From contig NZ_JALKFS010000005.1 in assembly GCF_023051145.1 (NCBI RefSeq), positions 1,612,001 through 1,676,000 on the forward strand: a stretch of 64,000 nucleotides of DNA. The letters run 5' to 3'. Position numbers and translations under genes: made by a program. The notes under the pieces were generated by a model, which was not told the DNA's origin, did no database searches, and worked only from the letters and a program-made list of their open reading frames with translations. Positions 54,758-64,000 of this stretch are shown here, one piece after another (position 1 is the first letter of the stretch; the number at the start of each line of letters is the position of its first letter). The DNA is from Williamsia sp. DF01-3 (GTDB taxonomy: Bacteria; Actinomycetota; Actinomycetes; Mycobacteriales; Mycobacteriaceae).

Positions 54758-55933
54758 TCAGCCCACTGCCTGCTGTAGTCCCGCCGATACGGCCGGGGCC
54801 GGAAACGCTTCCTTGCCGTCGACCGTGAACGTGTTGTCGCTGTTGGTCAGCACGATGATCGTGGTGTCGGACTCGTAGCTGTGGAACAACACGCTGTTGT
54901 ATCCGGGGATGTCGCCGTCGTGGCCCCACCAGCCGCCCCGATCGCCGATCCCGATGCCGTACCCCGCCGTCGCGGTGTTCGGTGGGATGTCGCGGATGAT
55001 CGAATCCCTCCGGAACTGTTGGCTCGATGCGTCCAGGACACCTTCGCCGGTGAACAGCGCGTGCCCCCATTTCTTCAGGTCGTCGAGAGTCGAGATGACC
55101 GCGCCCGCGGTGAAGGCGAACGATGGGTTCCAACGGGTGGAGTCGACGTTCTGCCCGGGCGGCTGGTTCTGGTCGGTCAAACCGTCCATGTGTGGATTGC
55201 CGATCTCGGTGGAGCCGCCGGGGAACGAGGTGTCGGCCATCCCCAGAGGGCCGAACAGTCGCTGTTCGAACACGTCGGCAATCGGCTGACCCAGCACCTT
55301 CTCGATCACCATGCCCAAGAGCACGTAATTGGTGTTCGAGTACTCCCACCCTTGGCCCGGAGCGAAGTCGGCCGGGAGTCCCTTGACGCCGTCCACCAGT
55401 TCCTGTGGAGGCCAGGCATATTCGGGATTCGCGAAGAACTTGTTCACGATCGCGTCGGACTTCGTGTAGCTCGGGATACCGCTGGTCATGTCGGACAGTT
55501 GCAGCAGAGTTGCGACGTCGCCGTTGGGCAAACCCGGCACGTACTTGTCGATGGTCTCATCGAGGGAAAGCTTGCCTTCTTGTACCAACTGCAGCAGGAC
55601 CGTCGCGGTCATCGTCTTGGTCAAGGATCCGATCCGGGTCTTGTCGGTGACCGCGGGTGCCTGGGTCTTTCCCTGACCGATGGTTCCCGATGTGCCGGTC
55701 CAGGTTCCGTCAGGCGAGGCGACTTGCGCGATGACGCCGGGAAAACCTGCCTGGCTGCGGGTGTCGTCGAGAACCTTTTGAAATGCGGCGGCTTCGGAGG
55801 GGGCCACAGTCGTTGTGGGCGTTGTCGTCGACGATGCTGTCGACTCCTCTGATGAGGACGAGCAGCCGCTGAGTACCAATGAGACCAATGCCATCACGGT
55901 GATGGCTGAACCAAGTCGCTTGTGTGTTTTCAT
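54758..55933 (-). CDS. Serine hydrolase lipoprotein, D-Ala-D-Ala carboxypeptidase/class C PBP family
   Basis: 391 aa. Lipoprotein signal with LVLSGC (Cys24), a Ser/Thr-rich linker, SxxK as SLTK (in RIGSLTKTMTA), YSN in GWEYSNTNYVLLG and HDG in WWGHDGDIPGYNSV as the third motif. It is closely related to the 8967-10297 gene (same TRIGS, YSNTN and PGYNS blocks), suggesting duplication. It is secreted and anchored; the substrate is unknown. Confidence 0.88.
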   Translation of the reverse strand: MKTHKRLGSAITVMALVSLVLSGCSSSSEESTASSTTTPTTTVAPSEAAAFQKVLDDTRSQAGFPGVIAQVASPDGTWTGTSGTIGQGKTQAPAVTDKTRIGSLTKTMTATVLLQLVQEGKLSLDETIDKYVPGLPNGDVATLLQLSDMTSGIPSYTKSDAIVNKFFANPEYAWPPQELVDGVKGLPADFAPGQGWEYSNTNYVLLGMVIEKVLGQPIADVFEQRLFGPLGMADTSFPGGSTEIGNPHMDGLTDQNQPPGQNVDSTRWNPSFAFTAGAVISTLDDLKKWGHALFTGEGVLDASSQQFRRDSIIRDIPPNTATAGYGIGIGDRGGWWGHDGDIPGYNSVLFHSYESDTTIIVLTNSDNTFTVDGKEAFPAPAVSAGLQQAVG

Positions 55934-56190
55934 GTTGCCCTTGAGTCGTGTGAGCGCGTCAGAACCGTCTCATAATGCCCTCCGCGCGTACGACGTTCGA
56001 CACGTTTGGGCGAACACGCACCAAAAAGTTGTCGGCGATCCGGTATAGACCGCGTGGCGTGCCGAGATCGACCAGCGTGGTGGGTGCGGGTACGGCCCTC
56101 GCGCCTCAGAGCTGAGGCTTTCTGACACACTGCGGCGTATGAGCTGCAGGCGCGAGACCAATACTGCTGCGCGCACATCGAGGATTCAGC

Positions 56191-57479
56191 ATGGTGAATA
56201 GGGTGCTGGTCTCGGCCGCGGTCGCAGTGGGTGCGTTCATCTCCGTTGTGGTGCTCCTGACCCGTCTCGGTGGCGGAGAGTCGGTGTTCGAGTCAGATCC
56301 GTGGCGAGTGCTGTACCAGGGTGACGTCGCGTGTGTTGCGTTGTGTGCAGTGGTCGCGGTTGTTGTCAGTGTGTTGATGGATCGTTCTCTTGGGTTCTTC
56401 GTCGGCGGCGCCGGCTTGGTGGCCCTTGGTGCCGTGGCTGCCGTTGGCACCTCAACGAATTGGGCAAGCTACGCCAGCGCCGTGGCCGCGGGACTGTTGA
56501 TCGCTGCGACGGGATCGTTGGCAGTACAAGGAGACAGCCGAGAGTTGTTGCAGAGTTGGCTCTTTGCTGGTGCCTTGGTCGGCGCTTGGTTGGCCCGGCC
56601 TCTCGAGCAGTACCGTTCATCGGTCACGTACTCCGGCGCCTACACCTCAACTGGCACGCCCCCGGACTGGCCGCTGGTTGTCGGTGTAGTTGCCGCACTC
56701 GTGCTGTTCGCTGCCGCCTGGTTCACGGCACCTCCACACTCCCGATTCCCCGACGAGAACGGCCGATCAGCTACGCAGCGATCTGCTCTGGGGCCCAGTT
56801 TTATGCTCGGCATCGGTGTGCCGGTCGTCGCGTTGTTGTCATGGTGGTGGTTCATCGCCACCCTGGCTTCCGGCGACGGCATCGAGGGCGGTACGTGGGC
56901 ATATGGCATGGTCTTGCTGCCGGTGGTCATCGTCGGCGTGTGGTGGTTGCCGCACCGCAACGGTCTGGTGTTACTGGCGATGCTCGCGACGTTAACCGTC
57001 GCAGCTGGCCTACCCAAATGGCAAGGATCATGGCCGATGCTCCTTGTCTTCGTCCTTTGATCGCTGGTGGTCTGGTCTCCGGACGCCGCTGGACACACCC
57101 CATGATCGCCATGGGCGTGCTCCTGGCCTGCACACTCATGACCGCGATAGATGAATCGCCCTGGAACACCGCGGGGATTGTCGTCGCATTCATCGTTCCC
57201 GTAGCTGGAGCGCACGCGGTCGCAGCTTGCTTACCCACGACCGCACCTGTCAGCACGATCGCGGTCGCCGGGCCGGCCACTCTGTTCCCTGTCGCCGGCA
57301 TTACGGTCGCCTACAGTTTCTCGAGCTCGTCGGGCTCATCGGGCTTCGACGGTTATCAGCCCACCACCACTGAAGTGATCCTGGCCGTAGTCACCGTTGC
57401 CGCGTGCGGAATGGCCGTTGCTTTCCTGACTCGCCGCCGACCGCCGAGCGACCTCGACGAGAACGGTCTGCTCGCATAG
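56191..57479 (+). CDS. Multi-pass membrane protein (frame broken at 57056)
   Basis: ATG 56191 gives 289 residues with about eight hydrophobic helices, ending in WPMLLVFVL and a TGA at 57058. Directly after, in another frame, coding resumes with LIAGGLVSGRRWTHPMIAMG, three or four more helices and a tail RRRPPSDLDENGLLA to 57479. A single extra T in the TTT at 57056-57058 would fuse them into about 430 residues. Alternatively a second gene starts at TTG 57057. I favour one gene with a missing base. No family recognised; small and membrane-only. Confidence 0.6.
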
Positions 57480-57501
57480 TCGAAGAGCGTTTGTTGATCG
57501 C

Positions 57502-57532
57502 GGTCGCAGTGGCAGTGGCAGTGGCAGTGGCG
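57502..57532. repeat. Hexanucleotide tandem repeat (GTGGCA)
   Basis: About four to five copies of a GTGGCA unit, the first and last imperfect, lie in the 141-base gap between two convergent genes. It may vary in copy number. Confidence 0.75.
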
Positions 57533-57620
57533 TCTGACGTCTAAGTCGCTGCGCGACAGCCATGTTCAGATCCAGCGCAAAGCGCCCGAGATCACAGGAA
57601 AGTGGGGGTTCTGGTGGCCG

Positions 57621-59191
57621 CTATTCTTCGACCTGTTCTACCGGGTCGTCGGCGGTGTCGTTTGCGTCCGCAATCAACTCGGCCGTGTTGTGTTGCTGGA
57701 GCTGCATGCGTTCTTCGCGTTCGTTGAGTGCCGCTTGGCGTTCGGTGATGATTCGCTGCCATGCCGCCTCGATGGTGTGGTCGGTGTGGTGGGCCCGGTT
57801 GATCCGGGGTTGTTGGTCGGGATCGATGTATTTCGGTGGGATCCACGCGACGCGGCCGGCGTCGGGGCCGTCGGTGACCATCTCCGTTTGCCATTGGTCG
57901 TCGCCGGGTCCGATCATCTTGTGGTGAGGCGGACACGCGGGTGCGAGCTCGTCGATGTCGGTGTGTCCGCCGTCGGCCCAGGCGGTGGTGTGGTGGATTT
58001 CGGTCCAGGAGATGGGGTTACGGCAGCCTGGGCTGGTGCACCCTCGGTCTTTGGCGAACAACGCCATCCGCTGACCTTGCTGGGCAGTGCGTTTAGCCCG
58101 AGCGAAGTAGAGAACGTCCGCGGAATGGTCGGCGAACACCGCCAACGACCACTCCGACCGCACCGCCAACTCCAGCGCATCCTTCACCGGTACATCCACC
58201 CCCGACGCGGTATGCGCGATACCCGCAGCCTCATCAAGCTGCTGCTTGGTCATCGTGACGATCACCTGCACCGGCAGGCCACGATGGGAAGTACCCAACA
58301 GCTTGTACTCGAGGATGGTCTTCAGGATCGCTTTGAACGCATCATGTTGACGTTGGGCACGCGAACGGGTGTCACGCCCGGCCGCGGCTTCGATGATCGC
58401 TGGATCCATGCTTGGGTCGTCGACGGCACCGGTCGGTGAGTTCGGGTCGTCAGGGTTGTTCATTCCCGGTGCTGCCCAAACATCCATCACCGTCCGAAAC
58501 AGCGCCAACGTCGCCGGGTCAAGGTTTCCGGACAGCTTGGCTGTCATGTCCAACCCCTGCGCACCGTCCGATAGGCCGCGGTTGCGTTGGCGGTCGGTGT
58601 CGTCAGTGAGCGATCCGTCCGGGTCGACCCGGGCCAATACTTCCCGCCCGCATACTTCGAGTTCGGTGGGCCCCAGGGTGCGGGCGTTGTCGGTCATCCA
58701 GGCATCGACCACGTCATACACTTCCGGCGCTGACTTGTGCGGGATTTTGTCACGCACTTTGAGCATCACATCCATGTGCGCCAACCCAATCGCACCGTCG
58801 GCCAACGCTTCGGCCGCGGCCGGGCATTTCGCGGGCAGTGCCTCGCCCTGCATCGACAACAACTCACCGGCAGCATCAAGTGCTTTCAACCGCGAGGAGG
58901 CATCGCCACGAGAGACCCGCAGTTCATTCATCACAAACCGGTGCAACGTCGAATGACCAGCCTTACGGAACAAGCCGCGGTCGTTCACCTCCTGCAACCG
59001 CCGAAGGCCTGGAAGGTCAGTGCCCGAACCACTCTCTCGTTCACCCGCACCAACTCAGCAACCTGCACATCATCAACATCAGCCGATGACGCGCCAGCAA
59101 TCCGCTGCAACAGCGCATCGAGATCGCGATACAACCCCACCAACACAGGCATTGACGGTGGATCCACCGTCACCGAATCAGTCATCGACAA
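57621..59191 (-). CDS. DUF222 / 13E12-type protein with HNH endonuclease domain (frame broken)
   Basis: Two overlapping minus-strand frames make one protein. From 59191, VLVGLYRDLDALLQRIAGAS, VAELVRVNERVVRAL reads as the DUF222 N-terminus and stops at 58985. From 58997, LQEVNDRGLFRKAGHSTLHR continues the domain and ends in an HNH motif with CTSPGCRNPISWTEIHHTTA, ELAPACPPHHKMI. One base missing in CCGCCGAA (about 58998-59005) explains the break. Family members are multi-copy in mycolate actinobacteria (13E12 repeat family) and their HNH domain suggests nuclease activity, perhaps of mobile or toxin-like nature. Total about 523 codons. Confidence 0.8.
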
Positions 59192-59385
59192 GCCCCCCCA
59201 GCCCTCGAACCCCTTGCCTCAAGTCTACCAACAGAACTGGGTGTTGTCGAACATACATTCGAACAACGTGCAGGCGGGGAAGTCCGCAAATCGGCGGGTG
59301 GGGTCACCTCGGGTGGTCGAGAAAAGCCTCTGTCTGCGTTGAGCTTTCGTCCGCCCACGACCCGGATCGGGCCGTCGCCCTACCT

Positions 59386-60258
59386 CTACCAGTCCGCGAT
59401 CACGGGAATGACGCGGTCACCGAGGATCTCCAGCGGCGTGATTTCGGCAACCCCCGGAACCCAGCCGTGAACGTGGGTGACACCCAGATCTGCCAGCGGT
59501 TTGAGTTGCCCGAGCAGCTCGTCGACGTTCGCGCCACCTGTCCCCGGGTCGAGAGGGAACATGACGGTTTTCTCGATCGCGTCATAGTCGGTGCCGAGTG
59601 ACTCACAGTGCGAGCGAAGGACATTCAGCTTGTGTTCCACATCGGGTCCGCCGAACAGGTTGCACGCCTGCGCATACTGAGCGACCATCCGCAGGGTCTT
59701 CTTCTCTCCGCTGCCGCCGATCAGGATCGGCGGGTGGGGCCGGCGCAACGCTTGTGGCACATTGAGTGTGCTTCCAAGACGGTAGTGCTTGCCGTCGTAG
59801 GCCCCGTTGTCATCGCTCCACATCTGGAGGCAGATCTGCAAGGTCTCTTCGAGGCGCTCGAACCGCTCGGCCGTGCTCGGGAACGGCAGACCCAGGCCCA
59901 CGCATTCTTCTTCGTTCCAGGCCGCGCCGATGCCCAGATAGGCCCGACCCTTGGACAGCACATCAAGAGTCGTGACTGCTTTGGCGAGCAGTCCGGGCTC
60001 GCGATAGACGGTGGCCGTCACCCAGGCGAGGAGGTCGACCTTCTCGGTCACGGCGGCCAGGTAGCCGAGCGCCGTGTAGGCCTCGAGCATGTCGGTGTCG
60101 ACAGGGCCGACGGGGCCGATCTGCCAGAGGTGGTCCATCACGCTGAGCTTGGCGAATCCCTGCGCCTCAGCTGTCTGCGCGATGGTGACCAGATCGTCGG
60201 CCAGTCCGGACGGTCCGGCAGGGTAGGTGAAGTCCGCGATATGCAATCCGAGTTCCAT
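59386..60258 (-). CDS. LLM-class F420-dependent oxidoreductase
   Basis: 290 aa from ATG 60258; GTG 60267 is an alternative. Luciferase-like TIM barrel: FAKLSVMDHLWQIG, DLLAWVTATVYREPGLLAK, LDVLSKGRAYLGIGAAWNEE, RFERLEETLQICLQMW and HPPILIGGSGEKKTLRMVAQ. The family uses F420 or FMN and is common in mycobacterial relatives. The substrate is unknown. It is divergent from the SDR gene that follows. Confidence 0.9.
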   Translation of the reverse strand: MELGLHIADFTYPAGPSGLADDLVTIAQTAEAQGFAKLSVMDHLWQIGPVGPVDTDMLEAYTALGYLAAVTEKVDLLAWVTATVYREPGLLAKAVTTLDVLSKGRAYLGIGAAWNEEECVGLGLPFPSTAERFERLEETLQICLQMWSDDNGAYDGKHYRLGSTLNVPQALRRPHPPILIGGSGEKKTLRMVAQYAQACNLFGGPDVEHKLNVLRSHCESLGTDYDAIEKTVMFPLDPGTGGANVDELLGQLKPLADLGVTHVHGWVPGVAEITPLEILGDRVIPVIADW

Positions 60259-60384
60259 GGTCGCCACGGTATCCGCGATCGTGGGACCTAGTCAGGGACT
60301 GGTAGTCCTACCCTTAGCCGTTGCTGACACCGGGGCGCTCGAAGCGGCACGTGAAGCCCCGCCCGGATGATAGAACCTGAAGAT

Positions 60385-61164
60385 ATGACTGAAGTGACTC
60401 AGGGCATGAGCCGCAACCTATTTGACGTCGCAGGCAAGACTGCGCTGGTCACCGGCGGTACCAGCGGTATAGGGGCGATGATCGCCCACGGACTGCACGA
60501 TCACGGCGCACGCGTTGTCATCGCAGGACGAAAGCAGCCGGCGCTCGAAGCGGCCGAGGCCGACGGCTTGATGGCGATCCAGGCCGATCTCTCGACAACA
60601 GAAGGCTGTCGCGAACTGGCCGAGAAGGTTGCCGACCGGGTGGACGGTCTGGACATCCTGGTCAACAACGCCGGCGCCACGTGGGGTGCTCCGCTGGATG
60701 AATTCCCGGACTCGGCGTGGTCCCGCGTCCTGGATCTGAATGTTCGGGCGCCGTTTGTCCTGACGCAGGCCCTGCTCCCGATGCTGGAGCGAACGGCCAC
60801 CGCAGACGATCCTTCGCGGGTGGTCATGATCGGCAGCATCGACGGAATCCGCGTGCCGCGCACAGCTTCCTACTCCTACTCGGCGAGCAAGGCCGCCGTA
60901 CACCAGCTCACGCGCCACCTGGCCCGCGATCTCAGCGAGCGTCACGTGACCGTCAACGCCATAGCGCCAGGACCATTCGAGTCGCGGATGATGGCGCCCA
61001 TCCTCAAAGACCTTCGCGCCGAGATCGAGGCTGCGTCGCCGTTGGGTCGGATCGGCCGTCCGGACGACATGGTCGGCGCTGTCATCTACCTGGCGAGCCG
61101 TGCGGGCTCCTATCTCACCGGCACAGTGATTCCGGTGGACGGCGGGATGGCGACAACGCTGTAG
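60385..61164 (+). CDS. Short-chain dehydrogenase/reductase
   Basis: 259 aa from ATG 60385 (GAAGAT nearby). Classical SDR: TALVTGGTSGIGAMIA, DILVNNAGATW, VVMIGSIDGIRV, YSYSASKAAVHQL with Tyr and Lys, and VTVNAIAPGPFESRMM. IAGRK after the second strand suggests NADP. Substrate unknown; it is convergent with the hydrolase gene. Confidence 0.9.
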   Translation: MTEVTQGMSRNLFDVAGKTALVTGGTSGIGAMIAHGLHDHGARVVIAGRKQPALEAAEADGLMAIQADLSTTEGCRELAEKVADRVDGLDILVNNAGATWGAPLDEFPDSAWSRVLDLNVRAPFVLTQALLPMLERTATADDPSRVVMIGSIDGIRVPRTASYSYSASKAAVHQLTRHLARDLSERHVTVNAIAPGPFESRMMAPILKDLRAEIEAASPLGRIGRPDDMVGAVIYLASRAGSYLTGTVIPVDGGMATTL

Positions 61165-61188
61165 CGCGCTGATGCGGGGCCGGATCCT

Positions 61189-61968
61189 TCAGTTCGAACG
61201 GGCCGCACCGATGGTGCCGATGATGGTGTCGGCCACGAGAGCCGGGTCGTCGATCATCGGAACATGACCGACGCCGGTCAGCACCGTGAACGCGGCCTGC
61301 GGAATGCGATCTCGCGCGATGGCGCCGTTGACGTCGACAGGGAAGATCCGGTCGTGCTGCCCCCATGCGACAGTGATCGGGCACGGCAGGGGGTCGAGCG
61401 GTTCGAGGTGCTCGCGGGTACCGAGGAGATCGACGGTCACCGCGCACCCCAGAAGGTCATCTGCCGCAGTGAGAGCCGCGGCAGGTGTCAGTCGATCCGC
61501 GCGCCAGGCGATGTCGCGCATGGCAATTCGCCGCACGGCTGCGAGTTTCAGTGCCAGTGGGGCGATCGGCCTGCTGACCCTTGTCAGAGCGACCTCGCGA
61601 CGTAGACGCGCAACCGCGTGATCCTGGCTTGCGCTCCCGATCGACCACATACCTGCCGGAGACAACGCACAAACGCTTGCAGCGCGACCGCGGCGTGCCA
61701 ATTCGATGGACATCCAGCCACCCATCGAGTTGCCTGCCAGATGTGGTCGGTCGAGACCGAGATCGTCGAGGATGCGCTCGGCATCGTCGACCATGTCGCC
61801 GAGGGTGACAGGTCGGCGGTCCGGTGCCGGCGCGCCGCCTCGATGACCGAGTGCGGTGGGCGCATGTACTCGGTGAGCCTGCGACAACAGTGGGATCACG
61901 TCGGACCACGCCGATCCGGACATCGTCACGCCGTGGAGTAGGACCAGGTCGGGTTTGCTCTCGGTCAT
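61189..61968 (-). CDS. Alpha/beta hydrolase
   Basis: 259 aa from ATG 61968. LVLLHGVTMSGSAW (HG oxyanion), nucleophile elbow GNSMGGWMSI, Asp in VAWGQHDRIFP and His in LTGVGHVPMIDDP complete the triad. Esterase, lactonase or C-C hydrolase are all possible. It is followed on the same strand by no gene, and preceded by the MOSC gene, so the two could be co-transcribed. Confidence 0.88.
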   Translation of the reverse strand: MTESKPDLVLLHGVTMSGSAWSDVIPLLSQAHRVHAPTALGHRGGAPAPDRRPVTLGDMVDDAERILDDLGLDRPHLAGNSMGGWMSIELARRGRAASVCALSPAGMWSIGSASQDHAVARLRREVALTRVSRPIAPLALKLAAVRRIAMRDIAWRADRLTPAAALTAADDLLGCAVTVDLLGTREHLEPLDPLPCPITVAWGQHDRIFPVDVNGAIARDRIPQAAFTVLTGVGHVPMIDDPALVADTIIGTIGAARSN

Positions 61969-62028
61969 GCGCGAAGTCTGGCACGTCTCCGGCGGTGTTC
62001 GGGCGGCACCGTCCGGATGGCCGCGCAC

Positions 62029-62577
62029 TCAGGTCGGTTGCGCCCGGCGCACCTGATCTGCGGCCCGGGAAGGATCCAGTTCCGTGTTGCATCGAATGAT
62101 CGCGGGGCCAGTTGTGAGGATCCCGGAGGTCAGTGGCTGCGCACGCAACCCACCCCGGCCGATGAGCGCTTTTCTGGTGCCGTCGCCGGCCATCGAATCC
62201 ATCCAGCTGCACGGATGTGCGGGCCGGCCGCCACGGAACCGAACCGGGCCGTCACCGGAGTCGATCTCGAACTCCTCAGCGCGCAGCGGATCGAGCTCGA
62301 GTCCGCGCACCATCACGTTGCGCCGGGCCACGGCGGGGTCGACACCACCAGCCGCGGCCTCCCACGCTTCGAGCGCCAGAAAGGTCACCGCTGCTTCGGT
62401 ATGGGCACGGACGCCGAAGAAGCGGTCACCGCGAATACCCTTGTCTGCCACGATCTCGACGGAATCGGGTGTCTGGGTGGCAACGTGCGCCGCAGGTCCG
62501 TCTTTCGCTCGACCGAAGTACGCGTGGGCGGGGGAGACGAGAAACGACACCACGTCGAAGCGGTATTCGTAGAGCAT
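62029..62577 (-). CDS. MOSC-domain protein
   Basis: 182 aa. The MOSC fold reads FLVSPAHAYFGRAKDGP, VEIVADKGIRGDRFFGVR, RRNVMVRGLELDPL and RPAHPCSWMDSMAGDGTRKA, with Cys in HPCSWM at the position that binds sulfur or molybdopterin in this family. MOSC proteins handle molybdenum-cofactor sulfur transfer or N-hydroxylated substrates. It may share a transcript with the hydrolase gene downstream. Confidence 0.85.
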   Translation of the reverse strand: MLYEYRFDVVSFLVSPAHAYFGRAKDGPAAHVATQTPDSVEIVADKGIRGDRFFGVRAHTEAAVTFLALEAWEAAAGGVDPAVARRNVMVRGLELDPLRAEEFEIDSGDGPVRFRGGRPAHPCSWMDSMAGDGTRKALIGRGGLRAQPLTSGILTTGPAIIRCNTELDPSRAADQVRRAQPT

Positions 62578-62659
62578 GTGATCACCGTGGCATATCGCGA
62601 AGGGGTAGGTCAGGCGAGGCCGTGTCCGGAGTGCAACCGGGGGTGCGATCCGAGGACCC

Positions 62660-63277
62660 TCAGAGCTGGCGAACCCGTGCGCACACCTGGCGATAGATGG
62701 TCAGCAAGTCGGCGTCCGGCAGGCTCGGGGCGCACGAGTTGACCCACTCGTCGAAGGCACATTGCAGGGCCAACTGTGCGATCTCGAGGATCATCCGGAT
62801 GTGGGAGCGCCGCCCGGGCGTACCGTCGTCGTCGATCAGTGTGAGTAGGTGATGCGATGAGTCCGCGCACCGGCCCATGGCCGCTTTGCTCAACGACGGA
62901 TTGGCCGACACCAGTTTCTGAATTCGCAGGATCGTGGTTGCCAGTTCACCCTGCTCTTCGCGAATGCTCGCGATGACGCCCTCGAGGGCCCGCTCGACGT
63001 CCGCGAGTTCAAATCGTCCGGGTTCGGCGCCTGCGACGCAGGCTCGCAAGGCCTCGTCGAAGCCGTACATGTCGAACAGGACCGAGTCCTCTTTGGTGGC
63101 GAAATAGCGGAAGAAGGTCCGCGAGGACACGCCCGCAGAGGCCGCGATCTCGTCGACGGTGGTCACCTCGAAGCCCTGCTGCTCGAACAGGTCCAGCGCG
63201 GCCTGCTGAATCTGCAAGCGAGTCTCGGTGCGACGTCGCGTGCGCAGATCGGGCGCGGCGAGCGGCTGGGCTGTCAT
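62660..63277 (-). CDS. TetR-family regulator, divergent from MFS exporter
   Basis: 205 aa from ATG 63277. N-terminal HTH: RLQIQQAALDLFEQQGFEVT, TVDEIAASAGVSSRTFFRYF, ATKEDSVLF. The C-terminal part fits the MftR-like ligand-binding domain (LEGVIASIREEQGELATTIL). It is divergent from the DHA2 exporter at 63381; the palindrome at 63317-63331 lies between, the standard arrangement for a drug-responsive repressor. Confidence 0.92.
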   Translation of the reverse strand: MTAQPLAAPDLRTRRRTETRLQIQQAALDLFEQQGFEVTTVDEIAASAGVSSRTFFRYFATKEDSVLFDMYGFDEALRACVAGAEPGRFELADVERALEGVIASIREEQGELATTILRIQKLVSANPSLSKAAMGRCADSSHHLLTLIDDDGTPGRRSHIRMILEIAQLALQCAFDEWVNSCAPSLPDADLLTIYRQVCARVRQL

Positions 63278-63316
63278 GGTGCGGAGCTTAGCTGTCAAAT
63301 GGTTTTTCGTCACCCT

Positions 63317-63331
63317 CTGCCAATGTGGCAG
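63317..63331. promoter_or_regulatory. Candidate TetR operator
   Basis: CTGCCA and TGGCAG flank ATG, a perfect 15-base dyad between the TetR gene and the exporter. CTGACAG follows at 63335-63341, possibly a second half-site or part of the promoter. Confidence 0.55.
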
Positions 63332-63380
63332 TCACTGACAGTTGGTATATGCTGCACGAGTTGTGAAGGACTAGTGGGGG

Positions 63381-64000
63381 ATGAAACCTGTGACCGAAAA
63401 CGTGACCGTGGGCGCTGAGGCGCCACGGAAGAATGGCGGAAGTCCCGCGGGCAGCGTGCTTTTGATCAGCCTCCTGCTCGTGGCGACTTTCGTGGTGATC
63501 CTGAACGAGACGATCCTCAGCGTTGCACTACCGACCCTGATGGTGGATCTGGACATCAGTGCGCCCACGGCGCAGTGGTTGACCAGCGGCTTCTTGCTGA
63601 CCATGGCGATCCTGATCCCGACCACCGGGTTCATCCTGCAGCGCTTCGCGCTCAGGTCCGTCTACATAGCGGCGATGGCCGCGTTCACCGTGGGAACGCT
63701 GGTCGCTGCGTTGGCGCCCGGTTTCGAGCTGTTGATGGTCGCTCGCGTCATCCAGGCCTCGGGCACCGCGCTCATGATCCCGCTACTGATGACCACCATC
63801 CTGACCGTCGTACCCGAGCACTCCCGTGGGCGGGTGATGGGCTTGGTGACCATCGTGATCTCGGTGGCACCGGCGATCGGACCCACCGTGTCCGGTTTGA
63901 TCCTCCAGTCGCTGAGTTGGCGAGCGATGTTCTGGATCGTCCTGCCGATCGCCGTGGTGGTCACCATCATGGGCGGGATCTTCGTCCGCAATGTCACCGA
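63381..64000 (+). CDS. MFS drug exporter, DHA2 (EmrB/QacA) family, partial
   Basis: About 206 codons visible from ATG 63381, running off the right edge. Five or six hydrophobic helices; VVILNETILSVALPTLMVDL is the DHA2 motif D1, AQWLTSGFLLTMAILIPTTG follows, and IGPTVSGLILQSLSWRAMFW is motif C. The GFILQRFALRSVYIAAMAAF stretch holds a weakened motif A. Likely a proton-driven multidrug exporter repressed by the divergent TetR protein. Confidence 0.9.
   Translation, partial: MKPVTENVTVGAEAPRKNGGSPAGSVLLISLLLVATFVVILNETILSVALPTLMVDLDISAPTAQWLTSGFLLTMAILIPTTGFILQRFALRSVYIAAMAAFTVGTLVAALAPGFELLMVARVIQASGTALMIPLLMTTILTVVPEHSRGRVMGLVTIVISVAPAIGPTVSGLILQSLSWRAMFWIVLPIAVVVTIMGGIFVRNVT

Overview
The window is GC-rich actinobacterial DNA, most probably from a mycolic-acid-containing member of the Mycobacteriales (Gordonia, Williamsia or Rhodococcus type). 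The evidence is a mycolate/cyclopropane-type methyltransferase, a monomeric NADP isocitrate dehydrogenase, DUF5313, DUF3556 and 13E12-type DUF222-HNH proteins, and GTG/TTG starts. Assignments come from reading the translations and recalling families; no search was run.

Layout. 1-1000: AT-richer edge with a partial two-helix membrane protein and the C-terminal scrap of a tyrosine integrase, probably the end of an old mobile element. 1035-5308: two c-di-GMP phosphodiesterase-like proteins (GAF-EAL and EAL-DICT) around an ANTAR protein and a TupA-like ATP-grasp protein. 5426-11031: a PBP4-type carboxypeptidase, two serine hydrolase lipoproteins and a PadR regulator. 11045-13313: SelO and two small membrane proteins. 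13606-20073: an OhrR-like regulator followed by a tight operon holding a HAD-like protein, mysA, mysB, mysC, mysD and a TauD-type dioxygenase. This is a complete mycosporine-like amino acid (UV sunscreen) pathway with two unusual accessory genes. 20183-28435: small proteins, an MFS transporter, an enoyl-CoA hydratase homologue, a mycolate-type methyltransferase, icd, a DinB protein and a spore photoproduct lyase homologue.

28423-50259 is a catabolic island. An iac-type indole-3-acetate pathway (iacA, B, E, H, G, I, C, D, F) with a FixL/FixJ-like two-component system should yield catechol. A DUF485/SSS permease pair, catABC, the 3-oxoadipate CoA-transferase genes, pcaD, pcaF and two IclR regulators then take catechol to succinyl-CoA and acetyl-CoA. 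Repeated sequence boxes in the promoters suggest two regulons: GTAAGGA-like for iac, TGCGTAC-like for cat/pca.

50273-64000: DUF3556 membrane protein, Asp/Glu racemase family protein, CinA, LapA-like protein, a serine hydrolase lipoprotein, a membrane protein, a DUF222-HNH protein, an F420-type oxidoreductase, SDR, alpha/beta hydrolase, MOSC protein, and a TetR regulator divergent from a DHA2 exporter cut by the right edge.

At least five genes, plus the integrase scrap, have a reading frame broken in exactly the way one missing base would break it, usually in a short homopolymer. This looks more like deletion errors in the sequence than pseudogene formation. No tRNA, rRNA or CRISPR array was recognised.
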